Assembly (NCBI RefSeq): GCF_000801105.2 | Contig: NC_079519.1 | Span: forward strand, 14,585,828 to 14,649,827 | Direction: 5' to 3' | Length of the DNA stretch: 64,000 bases | Origin: Raphanus sativus | Taxonomy: Eukaryota; Streptophyta; Magnoliopsida; Brassicales; Brassicaceae | In this document: positions 10,409 through 22,714 of the stretch, piece after piece | How positions within the stretch are numbered: the stretch's first letter is position 1 | How the letters are laid out: each line of letters begins with the position of its first letter | The notes under the pieces: model-generated | Seen by the model: the letters and a program-made list of their open reading frames with translations, nothing else | What the model was told of the DNA's origin: nothing | Databases searched by the model: none | Translations under genes and position numbers: made by a program

Positions 10409-11007
10409 TTAAAAGTGATAGAATTTGAGGTGCAAGGCATTCCAGCAGTTGGGTTGGACCTTACTGTCGCTGTCTTCCAGCTTATAGGCTCCTGCCCCTT
10501 GCACCTCTATTACCTTATAGGGACCCTCCCATCCAGGAGCGAGTTTTCCGGCTGATTTGTCCCTTGTGTGGTCACAGACTCGCCTTAGGACCCAGTCCCC
10601 TTTCTGGAACGTTCTGGATCTAACCTTCTTGTTATAGCTCTTGGCTACTTTCATTTGGTAGGACGCATTTCTAAGGCGGGCCGCCTCCCTCTTTTCATCG
10701 AGTAGGTCTAGACTCAGGGACATTAGCTCGTTGTTCTCCTCCTGGGAGAGGAATTCAGAGACCGTGGTCCTTACGTGCACCCCGTGGGTATCACCGCTAC
10801 AGCACCATAGACAAGCGAGAAGGGAGTCTCCTGGGTAGCCGTCTTCGGGGTTGTCCGATAGGTCCAGAGTACTCCATGTAGCTCTTCTGCCCAACACCCA
10901 TGGGCGTCTTCTAGGCGCTTCTTGAGCATATTCACCACCGTCTTGTTAGTGGATTCGGCTCTATCGGGTAATTTGAGAGCTATCAAGTGGTCGGAGAGAA
11001 ATATCAA
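10409..11007 (-). pseudogene. Tat integrase C-terminal fragment, first copy
   Basis: Two overlapping frames on the minus strand give the end of a Gypsy integrase. The upstream part has [19 protein letters not shown] and [20 protein letters not shown], the end of the catalytic core. The downstream part has the C-terminal domain, KGDWVLRRV and GKLAPGWEGPYKVIEVQGAG. A frameshift near 10800 separates them. Homology to the second copy ends near 10960, so the catalytic Asp region is missing here. Confidence 0.8.
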
Positions 11008-11360
11008 CCGCTGGGGACCTATTGGAGGGCATGTTCGGGTTCGGCGAATGGGAGAGGTGGACTTGATGCTTTTCCTTCAGCGCCGCATCATCCAAAGCCT
11101 TAAAGTGCTTTTACTACTTATGCTTTATTTTATATTGTAGCTTTTCTCCCTGGGTTTTGACTATTTTATAGCCGAATAAGGACTTTTGATAGCATAATAA
11201 TAATACTTATCGTTTTCGCCTTCTTCTTTTGTATTCATTTCTTGGATCCACACCTTCGTAATTCTCTGAAACTATCCCTTGATCAGAGTGGTTCATAAGG
11301 ACTTTGAGCACAGGTCTTCTTGTAAAGAACACAATCTTCTAGGCGGATTTTTAGAATCTA
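11008..11360. other. Spacer between the two E1 duplicate segments
   Basis: AT-rich sequence with no reading frame of note. It loosely resembles the region just after the antisense gene (8690-8890), with a similar ATGCTTT-rich tract and TAGCATAA motifs, so it may be the remnant of another antisense-gene tail. I can see no more in it. Confidence 0.35.
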
Positions 11361-13437
11361 GGACTGGGATCTTGTTGCCACAATGATAGCCTAGGTTTAG
11401 ACCTCGTTGAGCAAACTTGGTATCTCCAGAAGGCAAGGATGTCTAGGTAGACGTGTAGGTTTGTAGGAAGGGATGGACCCTTGGAGGGCCTGGAGCTTCG
11501 TAAGGGTCGGACCCTTGTAAGGCCTGACCCCTTGGAAGGATATCAGAGTCTAGGACCTGGATCCTGTTAGTAAACTGACTAAACAATGAAATAATTAGAG
11601 AAGCTTTAAACCTTGTAATCCAGTATTAAAAAACCTGAGTTTTAGTTTTGGAATGAAAGATCCTTGCTTAGAACTCTCGAGTTCTAGCTCGGTTTGAACC
11701 CTGGGGTTCTTGAGCCATAGAACCCGGAGGTTCTTAAGGCCTTGAACCTTGAGGTTTCTTACCTAGGCCCGAAGGCCATTTTATTGAACCCTGAGGTTTG
11801 CTCATTGAACCCTTAGGTTCCTGAGTATTGAGGTTTAATCTTTAGATCCTAGGACGGTGATTAAACCCGATGGATACCTCGAACCCAGAGGTTGATGCCT
11901 TTGAACTCTGAGGTCCTTGGCAAACCCGAAGGTTGGTATTTGGATTCAAAGATCCTTGAACCCTAAGGTTCTTATTAGACCAGAAGATCAGTTAGACCTG
12001 ACGGTCCTTGATAAACTCTTAGGTGATCTTGAAACCGGATATTCCTTACAGACCCGGAGGTTGTATTGAACCCGGAGGTTCTTTATAGACCCTGAGGCCG
12101 TACTAAACCCGTAGGTTGTTATAGACCCTGAGGCCGTATTGAACCCGGAGGTTCGTCATAGACACTAAGGCCGTATGCATTATGGGAGGTTTGTGATCGT
12201 ACTCTGCTCCCCATGGGGGAACCACTACCGATCTTGTTATTGAGAAACCGCACTCTGCCACCCGGAGGTATAGGCCACTCTCATGAATCTCAATGCTGCA
12301 CTCTACCTTTCTGCAGAAAAGGTCACGCTCAGACTTACGGTGTTCTGGCATGAGCCTACCCCGCGGAGCGACTTCACACCAGACACACTACTTTCCACGT
12401 CTGGATAAGTATTAAATTTTTGATGCTAACCGTTTTTTCGCACATTTTCTCCTTGCATATCAGCCGTCAGCATCTGATTACAATACTTTGCAGTGTACTT
12501 CATGCCCCCTGCATGTATTTAGCTCGTAGCGTCTTTAATACAGGGTTTGGGTAGCAATAGTACAGTGGTCCCCACGTAACTTTTTGTCTTATAGCCTTTA
12601 CGCAGGGCCCGAGGTGCAGACAATGTAATAGGGTTGATCAGACATGTTCCTTATATGTCGTACACCCATGTGAGTAGTCTCACTAGTATATGGGTTTGCT
12701 AAGATCTAAGGTCCCTTAGGGCCTGACCTTGCTAGTATGCCCCTTTAAATACATTGGAGTTCTTATAACCCCTTTAGCCATAACTAATAATGTATTTTAT
12801 AAGCTTAGTCCGGAGACGTTATCGCATACATAGGAGTAGGAAACCAATGTACTTAAATATATAATAATAATAGTAGTGATATATAAAGCTTGATCCGGGG
12901 ACCTTACTTTAGAAGTGATAGAATTTCAGGTGCAAGGCATTCCAGCAGTTAGGTTGGACCTTACCGTCGCTGTCTTCCAGCTTATAGGCTCATGTCCCCT
13001 GCACCTCATCCAGGAGCGAGTTTTCCGGTTTATTTGTCCCTTGTGTGGTCACAAACTCGCCTTAGGACCCAGTCCCCTTTCTGGAAGGTTCTAGATCTGA
13101 CCTTCTTGTTATAGCTCTTGGCTACTTTCAACTGGTAGGACGCGTTTCTAAGGCGGGCCGCCTCTCTCTTTTCATTGAGTAGGTCTAGACTCAGGGACAT
13201 TAGCTCGTTTTTCTCTTCCTAGGAGAGGAATTCAGAGACCGTGGTCCTTACTTGCACCTCCGTGGGTATTACCGCTTCAGGACCATAGACGAGTGAGAAA
13301 GGAGTCTCCTGGGTGGCCGTCTTCGGAGTGGTCCGGTAGGCCCAGAATACTCCATGTAGCTCTTCTGCCCATCGCCCATGGGCGTCTTCTAGGCTTCTTG
13401 AGCATATTCACCACCGTCTTGTTAGTGGACTCGGCTT
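11361..13437. repeat. Second copy of the E1 convergent zone and integrase end
   Basis: Repeats about 8928-10960 in the same orientation, offset about 2.45-2.5 kb. Near the integrase end the copies look about 94% identical by eye, with scattered indels elsewhere. It includes the palindrome array (11690-12180), an internal polypurine-like tract at 12501-12512, and the integrase C-terminus. Confidence 0.8.
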
Positions 13438-13840
13438 GACCGTTTGATTGGGGATGTCGTGGTGCTGAATAGGAGAGTTTGATGTTCCAGTCTTTGCAAA
13501 ACTTTCAGGAGTTGTAGCTTGTGAACTGGGGTCTGTTGTCTGTGACGATCTCGTGGGGGGTTCCGAAGCGTGTGATCACGTTGGTCCATAGGAACTTCCT
13601 GATCTGGAGGTCCGTTATTTTGGCCAGTGCTTCAGCTTCCACCCACTTTGTGAAGTAGTCGGTCACGACTAGGAGGAAGACCTTTTGCCCCGATTCCATG
13701 GGAAATTTTCCCACGATGTCCATGCCCCACTTTCGGAAGGGCCAGGGAGAGCTTAGAGATTTGAGGTTCTCCGGTGTAAGATTGGAGACTGGCGCGTGCT
13801 TCTAGCATTGGCTACAGAGTTTAGCTTGTTTGAGGGAGTC
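12895..13840 (-). pseudogene. Tat integrase, second copy, broken
   Basis: Minus-strand integrase with the catalytic core visible. MDIVGKFP gives the first Asp; FTKWVEAEALAKIT follows; HEIVTDNRPQF holds the second Asp; [12 protein letters not shown] holds the Glu. The zinc-binding region begins at the right (LCSQC) and is cut at 13840 by the Athila B LTR. A stop after FTSYNS and other lesions break it. It extends further toward the N-terminus than the first copy. Confidence 0.82.
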
Positions 13841-15166
13841 TGATATACCATGAATTTCACCCGCTTTTAGCCATGGTATATAAGAGTTTTCAATTATATT
13901 TACTACGTTTTCAAAGTATTTCAGAGTTTTTTCAGGCACAAGTACCTACTTGGAGAAAGCAATACTATTGAGGCATTTTTGGAGTATTCTCACGAGTGGA
14001 GAATCGACTAATAAGAAACATGTGACATCGGACGATTGAAGCCAATTACAATCGATCGACAGATATCAAAGAGTGTCGATCGACATCAAGCCATTTGATG
14101 GATAACGATTTATAAGATTTTCAAGTATCACAAAGTATGCTATTTACACACCAAGTCCCTGGCCGCCTGTTAGGCCTTATTTATTAAGGTTTTGTATCAT
14201 TTTAGAGGCAGACTTGCCTAGACACCTAGTGGATAAGAGAAGCAATTTGGCTACTTTAGGAGAAGAGTTAGAGTTGGAGAGATAGATCTGAGACTACAAA
14301 ACATAGAAGATCTTGAAATCCCTTTTTATTCTACTCATACTCTTTGTGTTCCTTATTTCATATTAATATTTATTCAAACAATCATGATTTTGTCTCTCAT
14401 GAATATGTCTGAGTAAACCTAATTGTTAGATTTAGGTTTCTCATAGGGGTGAATCATGTGATGAGTTTGTGACAATTGTTAGGGTGATAAAACTAGTTCT
14501 TTCATTTTAGTTGCTCTTAATACTAGATTTAGGATTGATCACCCTTAAATCTAGATATTAGGATTGATGAGATAACCAACTGTATACTCTCAATACCCAG
14601 AAATAAACTAGAGTGATCTAACTGACTAGACACATGCAAAAGGTGGTCTAGATCATTAGAGAACAATTTCAACCAATCCGATAATGCTTGCTAGAATTAC
14701 AGTCGATCGATACAACCATTGTTGTAGCGATCGATTGTTTGAAAGGTGTATCGATCGATTAGACGAAAGTCGTATCGATCGACTCTTTTCCGCGATCAAC
14801 ATACGACAGTTGAGATCCGAGATCTAGTCAAAGGAGACCCTACTGGTTGTACCTATTGTTTGAGTTCAAAGAACTAAAGCCCTAAAGTCACTTTCAAACT
14901 GCATAATTTCATACCTGAGAAGTTACCTGAATCTAGCTATTTTCCTCATTAAGAAACAACATTCACTTCAGTTACTGAACAACTACCTTGTTCACCATAT
15001 TATTTACTGCTTTAAAACATATAAACATTTAAGTCTATCTTCAATTCTAATTCATTAAGCCTTCGAGTAATCCCAGAGTCCTTGTGGATTCGATCCCTAA
15101 GAGTACTACTTCTAAACCTCTTATTTGAGAGAGTAATTCACTTTTAGGGTAATTTGAGTGATATCA
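13841..15166 (+). repeat. 5' LTR of B
   Basis: 1326 bp from TGATATACC to GTGATATCA, with TCGATCGA clusters near 14050-14090 and 14700-14785. The first 198 bp match 45130-45327. Confidence 0.9.
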
Positions 15167-15170
15167 AATT

Positions 15171-15187
15171 TGGCGCCGTTGTCGGGG
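15171..15187 (+). other. Primer binding site of B
   Basis: TGGCGCCGTTGTCGGGG, complementary to the tRNA-Asp 3' end with one mismatch (T for C at position 12). It lies 4 bases after the LTR. Confidence 0.9.
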
Positions 15188-15282
15188 AGTCTTTCTTGTT
15201 ACTTTTAGATTTAATTTAGAATTTAGCATAGACTCTGTTACTTTTGCTAATTTTTCTATTATTTTGTTTTACATCACTAAGA

Positions 15283-16060
15283 ATGGAGAATAGAGATGTC
15301 GGCCAAGCACTGATCGACACGGAACATTGTCAATCGAGCGACGCAGATACAGAAGAATCGATCGCTTCATCCGGAGCCTCATCGATCGATATCGCTCAGC
15401 CGGAAGCAGGTAAGTACCCTCTTAACGATGTTGTTAATGAGAAAGTAGTCCAAACTGAACCAATAGGTCAATCAAGCAACATTTCTAGCCAAACTACTGA
15501 AAAACAGGGGACTGAAATCCCTGTTAAGTCAAACTCTACCTTGAACATAGGTAAAGAAATTATATTGCCCTTGCAAGACTACTTAAACCCCAATAGGACA
15601 TATTCCAATAGGTCCGCTATCAGAGTACCAGACGACGTTACCACGAAATCCAAGTTTAATGTTGATTACTTTAATATGGTACGTCGAAACCCTTTTAAAG
15701 GATCTCCCTTAGAACATCCACAAGACCACATTGAAGCTCTGGAGGAATTAATTCCAGACGAATGCAGTCATTGCAGACTTTTCCCATTTTCACTAGAAGG
15801 GGAAGCTTTAAGATGGTTAAACTGTCTACCAAAAGGATCCTTAACTGGTTGAAAAGAGATTAGAAATGTCTTCCTTAAGCAATTCTTCGACGATACTCGT
15901 TACTGGGAAGTGAGAAGGCGAATTTCCACCTTCCGTCAAAATACTCAGGAATCGTTCAAAAACGCATGGGGAAGATTCAAGAGTTATGAACTCGAATGCC
16001 CCCATCATGGTTATCCAGAACCACAATTTCTTAAGATCTTGTACAAAGGTGTTTTCTGAG
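15283..16060 (+). pseudogene. Athila B gag, N-terminal and core
   Basis: Starts at ATG 15283. The N-terminus has SID-type repeats, then the Athila block NRTYSNRSAIRVPDD, the core MVRRNPFKGSPLEHPQDHIE and FSLEGEALRWLNCLPKGSLTG. A TGA at about 15850 replaces the Trp normally found there. The frame then continues (KEIRNVFLKQFFDDTRY, ESFKNAWGRFKSYELECPHHG) to a second TGA near 16058. A frameshift follows before the next segment at 16170. It would be the capsid-like structural protein. Confidence 0.85.
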
Positions 16061-16169
16061 CTATAAAACAACGCTTGATACAGCAAGCGAAGGGAATTTC
16101 GTTACTAGAAATCCTATAGAAGCAAGACACTTAATCGAAAATCTGGCAACAGGAAGATCTTATGAAGAG

Positions 16170-17045
16170 ATGAATGAAGAAAAAGAAAAAGCTATAAACT
16201 CAAAAGGAGATACTGAGTTAGCTGAGATAAAGAATTCTATAGATTCGCTTCATTCCCTTATGACAGATCGAAACCCACCTAACCTACGCCAGTACTACAA
16301 TAAAACTCCTCCTATATCAGAAGATGAGCTCGACTTTACAGAGGAGTTAGATACTACTGATCCTCATTCTGTGTTTAACGTCGACAGCTTCACACGAGAT
16401 TATGAAATCTGTGTGCAGTCTCGTATCGGGAGAGAGAAGTACAATCTAAAACAAGCTTTTACTGGAAAGCGTAAATTGAAATCCGATTTTAATGGGAAAA
16501 TAAACATCGTTTACGGTAAACTAAATCAGAAGATGGATTCATTAATTGAACACCTTCGGGGAATGGAAGATCAAATAGCTAACCTTGCAACTACTTTGAA
16601 AAGAGAGACAGGCCATCTTTCTGGAAGAAGCGATGCTAACCCTGGGGCAAAACGCCAGGTATGTGCCGTAATGTTGCGAAGCGGTAAACGCCTTGAAACA
16701 AATGCCAGAGACGATGCCAGCAATGGAAAAATCATCGATAATGCAGGCAAAAGCAACTCCAACCCCATTAAACTTTTTGACAATGATTCTGACTCAGGAA
16801 CATCCAAACAAAAGAGGAACTCTTCAGATAAAAAGGATGAGGGAAGAACTATAGACTTAGAAAAAGAAAATTCGGATGCCGAGATCGAAATCGATCGTCT
16901 AGACGAACCGACCGTCGATCGATCCATTGGGAAGGAAAACGGTCGACCATCTGGTGACACTAACGATCGCAATGCACAGCCCACCGGTACTGAACGAGTC
17001 TATATGACTCCACCCCCATTTCCTCCAAACAAACCACAGACTTAG
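16170..17045 (+). pseudogene. Athila B gag C-terminal region
   Basis: 292 codons up to a TAG at 17043. It carries a coiled-coil-like stretch (QKMDSLIEHLRGMEDQIANL), the Athila signature AVMLRSGKRLE, then a low-complexity acidic region with DR and ID repeats and a Pro-rich end (TPPPFPPNKPQT). The protease continues in the same frame after the TAG. From 16170 to 18695 the whole gag-pro-RT sequence is one frame broken only by stop codons. Confidence 0.8.
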
Positions 17046-18125
17046 AAGGCATTGGAACATGCAATATGCAAAAAGGCCTTTGATAAAATCAGTTTCGAGT
17101 TATCCCTTAGTGACGCCATTAAGATAGCACCCTCAGTAAAGAAGTACGTAAAAGATATGATATCTTCGAGTGGAGAACAAAGCGTGATGATGGTGTCAGA
17201 GGAAGTAAGTGCGATGATACAAGGAGAAACTTCAATCAAAAGGATTGACCCTGGTAGTTTCGTCATAGATTGCAAGCTACAAAACACGCTCTTTCCTCGA
17301 TCTGTTTTTGATCTTCGTTCTAGTGTAAACCTCATGCCATATTCAGTGGCAGTTTCATTAGGATACGATGAATTTGTTCCAACACCAATCACTTTAGTTC
17401 TAGCTGATCGATTTATTAGGGTACCTGAAGGGATCCTCGTAGATGTACCAATCAAAATCGATGATTGATTCATACCAACAGATTTCGTTGTACTGAAGTA
17501 TAAACAAGTACCGAAAGACCCCCTCATACTAGGTCGGCCTTTTTTGGCCACAGCCGGAGCAATTATAGATGTTAAAGGAGGAAAGATTAACTTAAATGTC
17601 AAATATATATCAATGAACTTCGACATGAAAAAGCTAGTCAAAAGTCCTCTAATAGACGATCACGCCTTTTACACAGAAGAACTTTCTGAGTTAGAAAAAG
17701 AATATCTTATGGATATATTTTCTGATGATCCACCAGAAGATGCATTCACTCCTGATGAAAAAAAAATTCTGAGCGTAGATAATAGGAGAGAAGATTATGT
17801 GAACCTTATGGACGCAAGTATCGGAATCACAAATGAAGAGAATGATGATTCAGAAATCATTATGGATCAATACCTTAGGGAAACCATTGATCGATCATCT
17901 TCTTCATCGACCAACTGGAGTAAAGAAAAAGCACCCAAAGTTGAGCTAAAACCACTTCCAGCTGGCCTAAAATACGCGTTCCTTTGCGATAAATCATATC
18001 CTGTCATTGTTAACGCCAATCTCACGAATGGAGAGCTTGCACTTCTATTAAACAAACTGCGTAAGTATAGGAGAGCAATCAGGTATTCTCTCGATGATAT
18101 TCCCGGAATAGCTCCTGACCTTTGA
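17046..18125 (+). pseudogene. Athila B aspartic protease region
   Basis: Retroviral-type protease in the frame of gag. The active-site block reads FDLRSSVNLMPYSVA where Athila proteases normally have DLG, so the glycine after the catalytic Asp is Arg. LADRFIRVPEGILVDVPI and LILGRPFLATAGAIIDVKGG follow, typical of the protease C-terminal half. TGA at 17466 and 18123 interrupt the frame. The linker to reverse transcriptase has a short Ser-rich stretch and PKVELKPLPAGLKYAFL, a conserved pre-RT block in Athila. Confidence 0.82.
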
Positions 18126-18760
18126 ATGCACCGTATCCACCTCGAAGAAGATGCGAAAACATCAATAGAACAGCAAAGGAGACTGAACCCAAACCTGAAA
18201 GAGGTAGTGAAAAAGGAAATAATTAAACTCCTGGATGCTGGAGTTATATATCTTATCTCCGACAGTAAATGGGTAAGCCCTGTACATGTTGTGCCAAAGA
18301 AAGGTGGTATCACAGTGGTTAAAAATGATAAAGACGAACTTATCCCCACACACACTGTCACTGGACATCGAATGTATATCGATTATAGGAAACTAAATGT
18401 TGCTACTAGGAAAGACCATTTTCCTTTACCCTTCATCGATCAAATGCTAGAAAGATTGGCCAATCATAAATATTATTGTTTTCTTGACAGATACTCGGGA
18501 TTTTTCCAGATACCGATACATCCTGAAGATCAGGAAAAGACAACTTTCACTTGTTCTTACAGAACCTTCGCATATCGCAGAATGCCATTTGGACTATGTA
18601 ACGCACCAGCCACTTTCCAATGTTGCATGATGTCAATATTCACGGACATGATCGAAGATTTCATGGAAGTCTTTATGTACGATTTTTCGGTATAGGGATC
18701 AAGTTTTAAGGATTGCCTAGACAACTTGTGCAAAGTATTGGAAAGATGCAAAGAAAAGTT
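18126..18760 (+). pseudogene. Athila B reverse transcriptase, truncated
   Basis: Fingers and palm of a Gypsy reverse transcriptase: LDAGVIYLISDSKWVSPVHVVPKKGG, FPLPFIDQMLERLA, CFLDRYSGFFQI, YRRMPFGLCNAPATFQ. The catalytic box reads FMYDFSV instead of the usual F/Y-x-D-D, so one metal-binding Asp is Tyr. TAG at 18693 replaces the Tyr normally next. After CKVLERCKEK (about 18755) the sequence jumps, with a frame change, to the region just before integrase. The thumb and all of RNase H are deleted. It cannot be active. Confidence 0.88.
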
Positions 18761-20328
18761 CCTATAGATGATTACTTCCCTACAGAGAATATCGCTCTTT
18801 TGGACACGTCGTTCATAGGTCACATATCGCTCAAATCTGACGGATTATTGGACGACCCTACTGACGAACTGTCAATTGATACTACTGATACAGAATCAAT
18901 CGTAGCCATTAGTAACAGAACATCACGTGAACTTATTGGCATACCAGTTAAGGTTGCCTGTAATGCTTTGAATCACAATGTATCTGATGTCTCTCTACAA
19001 GAAGCAAATGTGATTGGACAAAACATCAAAGATCGACCTTGGTATGCCGATATAGTAAACTATTTAGCCGCTGATTTTGAACGAGAAAATTTAAAAGGCT
19101 ATGAAAGGAAGAAATTCTTTTGTGAAGTTCAGAGATATCATTGGGACGAACCCTATCTCTACAAGCACTGTTCTGACGGCATATACAGAAGATGCGTCTC
19201 TGAAGCTGAAATCCCGAACATTATTTACCAATGTCATGGCTCTGACTACGCAGGACATTTCGCTACTTTTAAAACAGTCTCCAACATTCTCCAAGCAGGA
19301 TTTTGGTGGCCAACAACATTTCGCGATGTTCACGCTCATATAGCACAATGCGACAGATGTCAAAAATAAGCAAGAGACATGAGATGGAACAAAATTTTAT
19401 CTTGGAAGTAGAAGTCTTCGACTGTTGGGGAATAGATTTTATGGGCCCCTTCCCATCTTCTTATGGAAACAAATATATCCTAGTCGCTGTAGACTAAGTT
19501 TTGAAATGGGTTGAGGCAGTTGCTTCTCCAACGAATGTTGCATATGTAGTTGTCAAGCTTTTCAAGAGCATTATCTTCCCAAGATTTGGAGTTCCAAGAA
19601 TAGTCATTAGTGACGGTGGATCACATTTCATCAACAAAGTTTTCGACCGATTACTTGAGAAGAACGTTGTTCACCATCGAGTCGCTACACCTTATCACCC
19701 ACAAACCAGTGGTCAAGTAGAAGTTTCGAACCGACAAATCAAAGAAATTTTGGAGAAAACTGTTCGAATAGATAGGAAAGAATGGTCTCGCAAACTAGAT
19801 AATGCCTTGTGGGCATATCGGACCGCTTACAAGACACCACTAGGAACGACACCTTTTCATTTACTTTATGGGAAATCATGCCATTTACCGGTTGAACGTG
19901 AACAAAAGGCAGCCTGGGCAACCAAATTATTAAATTTTGATATCAAGCCAGCTGCCGAGAGACGTCTAATTCAGCTCAACGAGCTCGATGAAATCAGACA
20001 TTTGGCATACGAGAATTCGAAGTTATATAAGGAACGAAAGAAAGCTTATCACGATAAGAAGATCATATCTAGACACTTTGAACCGAACGATCAAGTTCTA
20101 TTTTATAACTCCACATTAAACCTTTTCCTCGGAAAACTTAAATCTCGTTGGTCTGGACATTTCACCATCAAGGAAGTAAAACTTTCCGGAGCACTAACAA
20201 TCATTAGTGAAGAGAGCAACGAGTTCACAGTAAATGGGCAGCGAGTAAAGCATTATTGGGCCAAGCCACCAGGCATAAAGCCCCTTCCGCTGCTACCACC
20301 CCCTGATAACAAAATCCAGTTATCCTAA
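18761..20328 (+). pseudogene. Athila B integrase
   Basis: Begins with the end of the RNase H-integrase linker (PIDDYFPTEN, WYADIVNYLAA). The zinc-binding domain follows ([15 protein letters not shown] ... CDRCQK). A frameshift near 19365 leads to the core: [14 protein letters not shown] (first Asp), TAA at 19495 in place of Tyr, [15 protein letters not shown] (second Asp), [14 protein letters not shown] (Glu), [17 protein letters not shown], and a C-terminal [13 protein letters not shown]. It ends by TAA at 20326, one base before element C. The core triad is intact but the gene is not. Confidence 0.87.
20324..20328. repeat. Target site duplication of C, left
   Basis: CCTAA immediately before TGATAGTG. 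It is repeated exactly after the right LTR at 41450-41454. Confidence 0.9.
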
Positions 20329-21687
20329 TGATAGTGCTCAAATTACCCAGTAGAGCGTACTCTCTCAAATAAGAAGTACAGCTGTAGTACTTAGGGATCG
20401 AATCACGAGGAGCTAGGGAACCAATTAAATAAAATCTACTAATCAATCCTAGGCAAGGTTGGTTTATATGATAGAAATGAAAGTAACAATTCCTAAAATG
20501 AGCAAGGCAGTTGCTCTAACTAACAATATAAAGGGTTGTTTAAATGGGATAAAGAGTGCTAGACATAGGGTTTCTATTCAGGAATGGAGATTATAACCTC
20601 TATAAATGCTTTAACAAGTTGCTTGCATGATACTATAGATCTGAACCGCTTAACATATGTGAATGAATCACTGGTTAAAATATCTAGATCTCTGGACACA
20701 CCTTTCGCATGATGACACAGAAAAAGAGTCGGTCGATATCCTTTTGAGATATCGAGCGATACACCTTTCGCGGCGCCGATCGATTTATCAGTCGGGTTAT
20801 CGATCGACGGCTTCTAGATCTGCCTAGGCGCGAACCGAATATGACCACAAGGTCTCAAGGAGGAACTGTCGTTCTTCTCAACGGGAAACATGCGTCGCTC
20901 AAATGGATAATTCAAGATAATCTAAGATCCTAGTGATCTATGTTCTAGTTAGCTAATCTAAAACAAGCATAAGGTACAATCCATTTGATGAGTATCACAA
21001 CTTAGCAATTATAGTTTTGGGCTAATCCCACAAACCTATTTAAACCCTAGATCTAACAAGTAGACTACTCAGACATAGCTAGACAATTCATAACAATAGA
21101 TAGATGAAAGAATTGCATAGATAGAATAAAGTAGAAATACAAAAGGAGATGAGAAATCTCTCCAATCTCTCTCAAACAAATAAAACTCTAGTCTCTCTCT
21201 CACACTCTCTGCTTTGGTTGTAAAAAGCTTCAAGCTTCAAAGGGTTTCAAAACTTGCCGTCAAAAATACTTAGCAGGAGTATTTAATCATTTCCATTAGG
21301 TTAAAAACTCGTCAGGGGCAATCTCGTAATTTGGTGAAGTCTTGGTGAAGTAGTCGGCTAAACCATTCCGTCCTCGATATCGATCGACAACACTAAATGT
21401 GTATCGGTCGATTATAATCTTCTAGTACTCGGATCTTCTCGGCTACATCGATCGACAACTCAGGATGAGTATCGATCGATTATAATCGCAATGTTGACTT
21501 CCGACTTAGTCTTGAATGGTCAACTCGGATGTATCATCTCTTGTACTCCAAAATACTCCAAAACATCACTTTCTCACAAAATGCTCCTGAACCTGAAAAC
21601 ATACCTAACATGCTAGAAAACGGATTAAATATATAGTAAAATACTAGTATACCATGGTTAAAAACGGGTAAAATCCATGGTATATCG
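20329..21687 (-). repeat. 3' LTR of C
   Basis: 1359 bp from TGATAGTG to GGTATATCG; the terminal CA has become CG. It carries TCGATCGA-type motifs near 20740-20820 and 21380-21480. Confidence 0.93.
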
Positions 21688-21699
21688 ACTCCCCCAGAC
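21688..21699 (-). other. Polypurine tract of C
   Basis: On the minus strand GTCTGGGGGAGT directly abuts the 3' LTR. The same tract precedes the 3' LTR of B at 45118-45129. Confidence 0.88.
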
Positions 21700-22676
21700 T
21701 TATTCCTTTGCTTGTCCTCAAGCAAAAACAGTAGTCTTTGGAAAAGGTTTGGAAATAGCAGGAACTCAAAGATTCAATATATTGAAGTCATCACTCTATG
21801 GGTTTGCAATTCATGTCTAAACATCCTAATCACAGAAGTTCATCATGCCTTATCCTAGCTTAGCAACCAAACTCATCTAGTCAACAACTTAGCAATTCTT
21901 ATCTGACATTCCCCTCTACTAACCCCATTTCTTAACATAAAATAAAGTGCAGGCTTTACCTTGGGAGTATCGATCAAAGAACACATGGATTCAACTCAAA
22001 CAAGTATCTGAACACACGGGTAGTCTTCTCTGATCCCTTTCTCCCCTCTTCTCTCTTCACTGAATCTCTTATTAGTTTTAATTTCAACAGGTCTCGATGC
22101 CAATACAGGTCATCTAGTCTATCTCATTGACATTGCATTTGTAACTCATACATTTGACAAAGTGTAGCGAATAATGGGGTCGCAGGTAATTTACCTATCC
22201 CTCGTTTCTACAATGTGTGATCATCCCTGAGATTTAGAATACTGGGGTCGCAGGAATCACTCCTACCCCTCTGCTTCTCAAGAAATCATTTCAATCTTTT
22301 ATAACATAAACTTAGATCTCGAGATACCGAAGAGAGAGAAGGAAGGGGACCAGAAACACACAGACTTTATACCTTCCAGACTTGTAAGAGGATTCCGATC
22401 CAGTGATATCCAAGCCCAAAACAAGCAAATAAGTCAGTATTAGTGTTGGAGGTCAGCTTTGGTTCCTTCAAACAATCTTAGCTAGTGAATATAGATAGCA
22501 AGTTGATCCACATTAGCATCTTTAGTACTATCTGCAATCAGTAATCTCGAATGGTGCTAAAGAGTGGTCAGACAATCAAATATAAATCCATATCAATGTT
22601 CCTATTTAATACTTATGCGAAAAATAATTTTGAAAAACATTTTAATAAAAACCAAAATAAAAACACATATTAGCAA
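21700..22676 (-). other. C 3' non-coding region
   Basis: About 1 kb between the internal purine tract and the 3' LTR. I see no gene. It matches the equivalent part of B (44142-45117) in order and content: GGGTCGCAGG-type blocks, AGAGAGAAGGGA, and a CTTGTCCTCAAGCAAA block next to the LTR. Confidence 0.7.
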
Positions 22677-22690
22677 ACTCCCCCCCAGAC
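22677..22690 (-). other. Internal purine tract of C
   Basis: On the minus strand GTCTGGGGGGGAG, nearly the same as the true polypurine tract but 1 kb further in. It follows the hairpin at 22696-22714. B has the same arrangement at 44105-44141. Confidence 0.75.
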
Positions 22691-22695
22691 TTAAA

Positions 22696-22714
22696 TTACA
22701 CTGTCTCAGTGTAA
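22696..22714 (-). other. Hairpin next to the internal purine tract of C
   Basis: On the minus strand TTACACTG-AGA-CAGTGTAA, a perfect 8-bp stem with loop AGA. In B the matching hairpin has a C-G pair where C has T-A, so pairing is kept while sequence changes. Confidence 0.75.

Larger units (their letters stand above)
5721..13840 (-). mobile_element. Element E1: Tat-type retrotransposon, 3' part
   Basis: Minus-strand element. From left to right: 3' LTR (5721-6160), polypurine tract, antisense extra gene (6730-8630, plus strand), repeat-rich convergent zone, integrase C-terminus, a spacer, a second copy of the convergent zone, and more integrase up to 13840, where Athila B is inserted. A further piece of its pol may survive at 45328-45456 on the far side of B. 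Element identity rests on the antisense Transposase_28-like gene and the pol fragments. Confidence 0.75.

Noticed and set aside
10922..11140. 72-codon plus-strand frame
   Set aside because: Overlaps the integrase fragment on the other strand and the duplication spacer; no motif.
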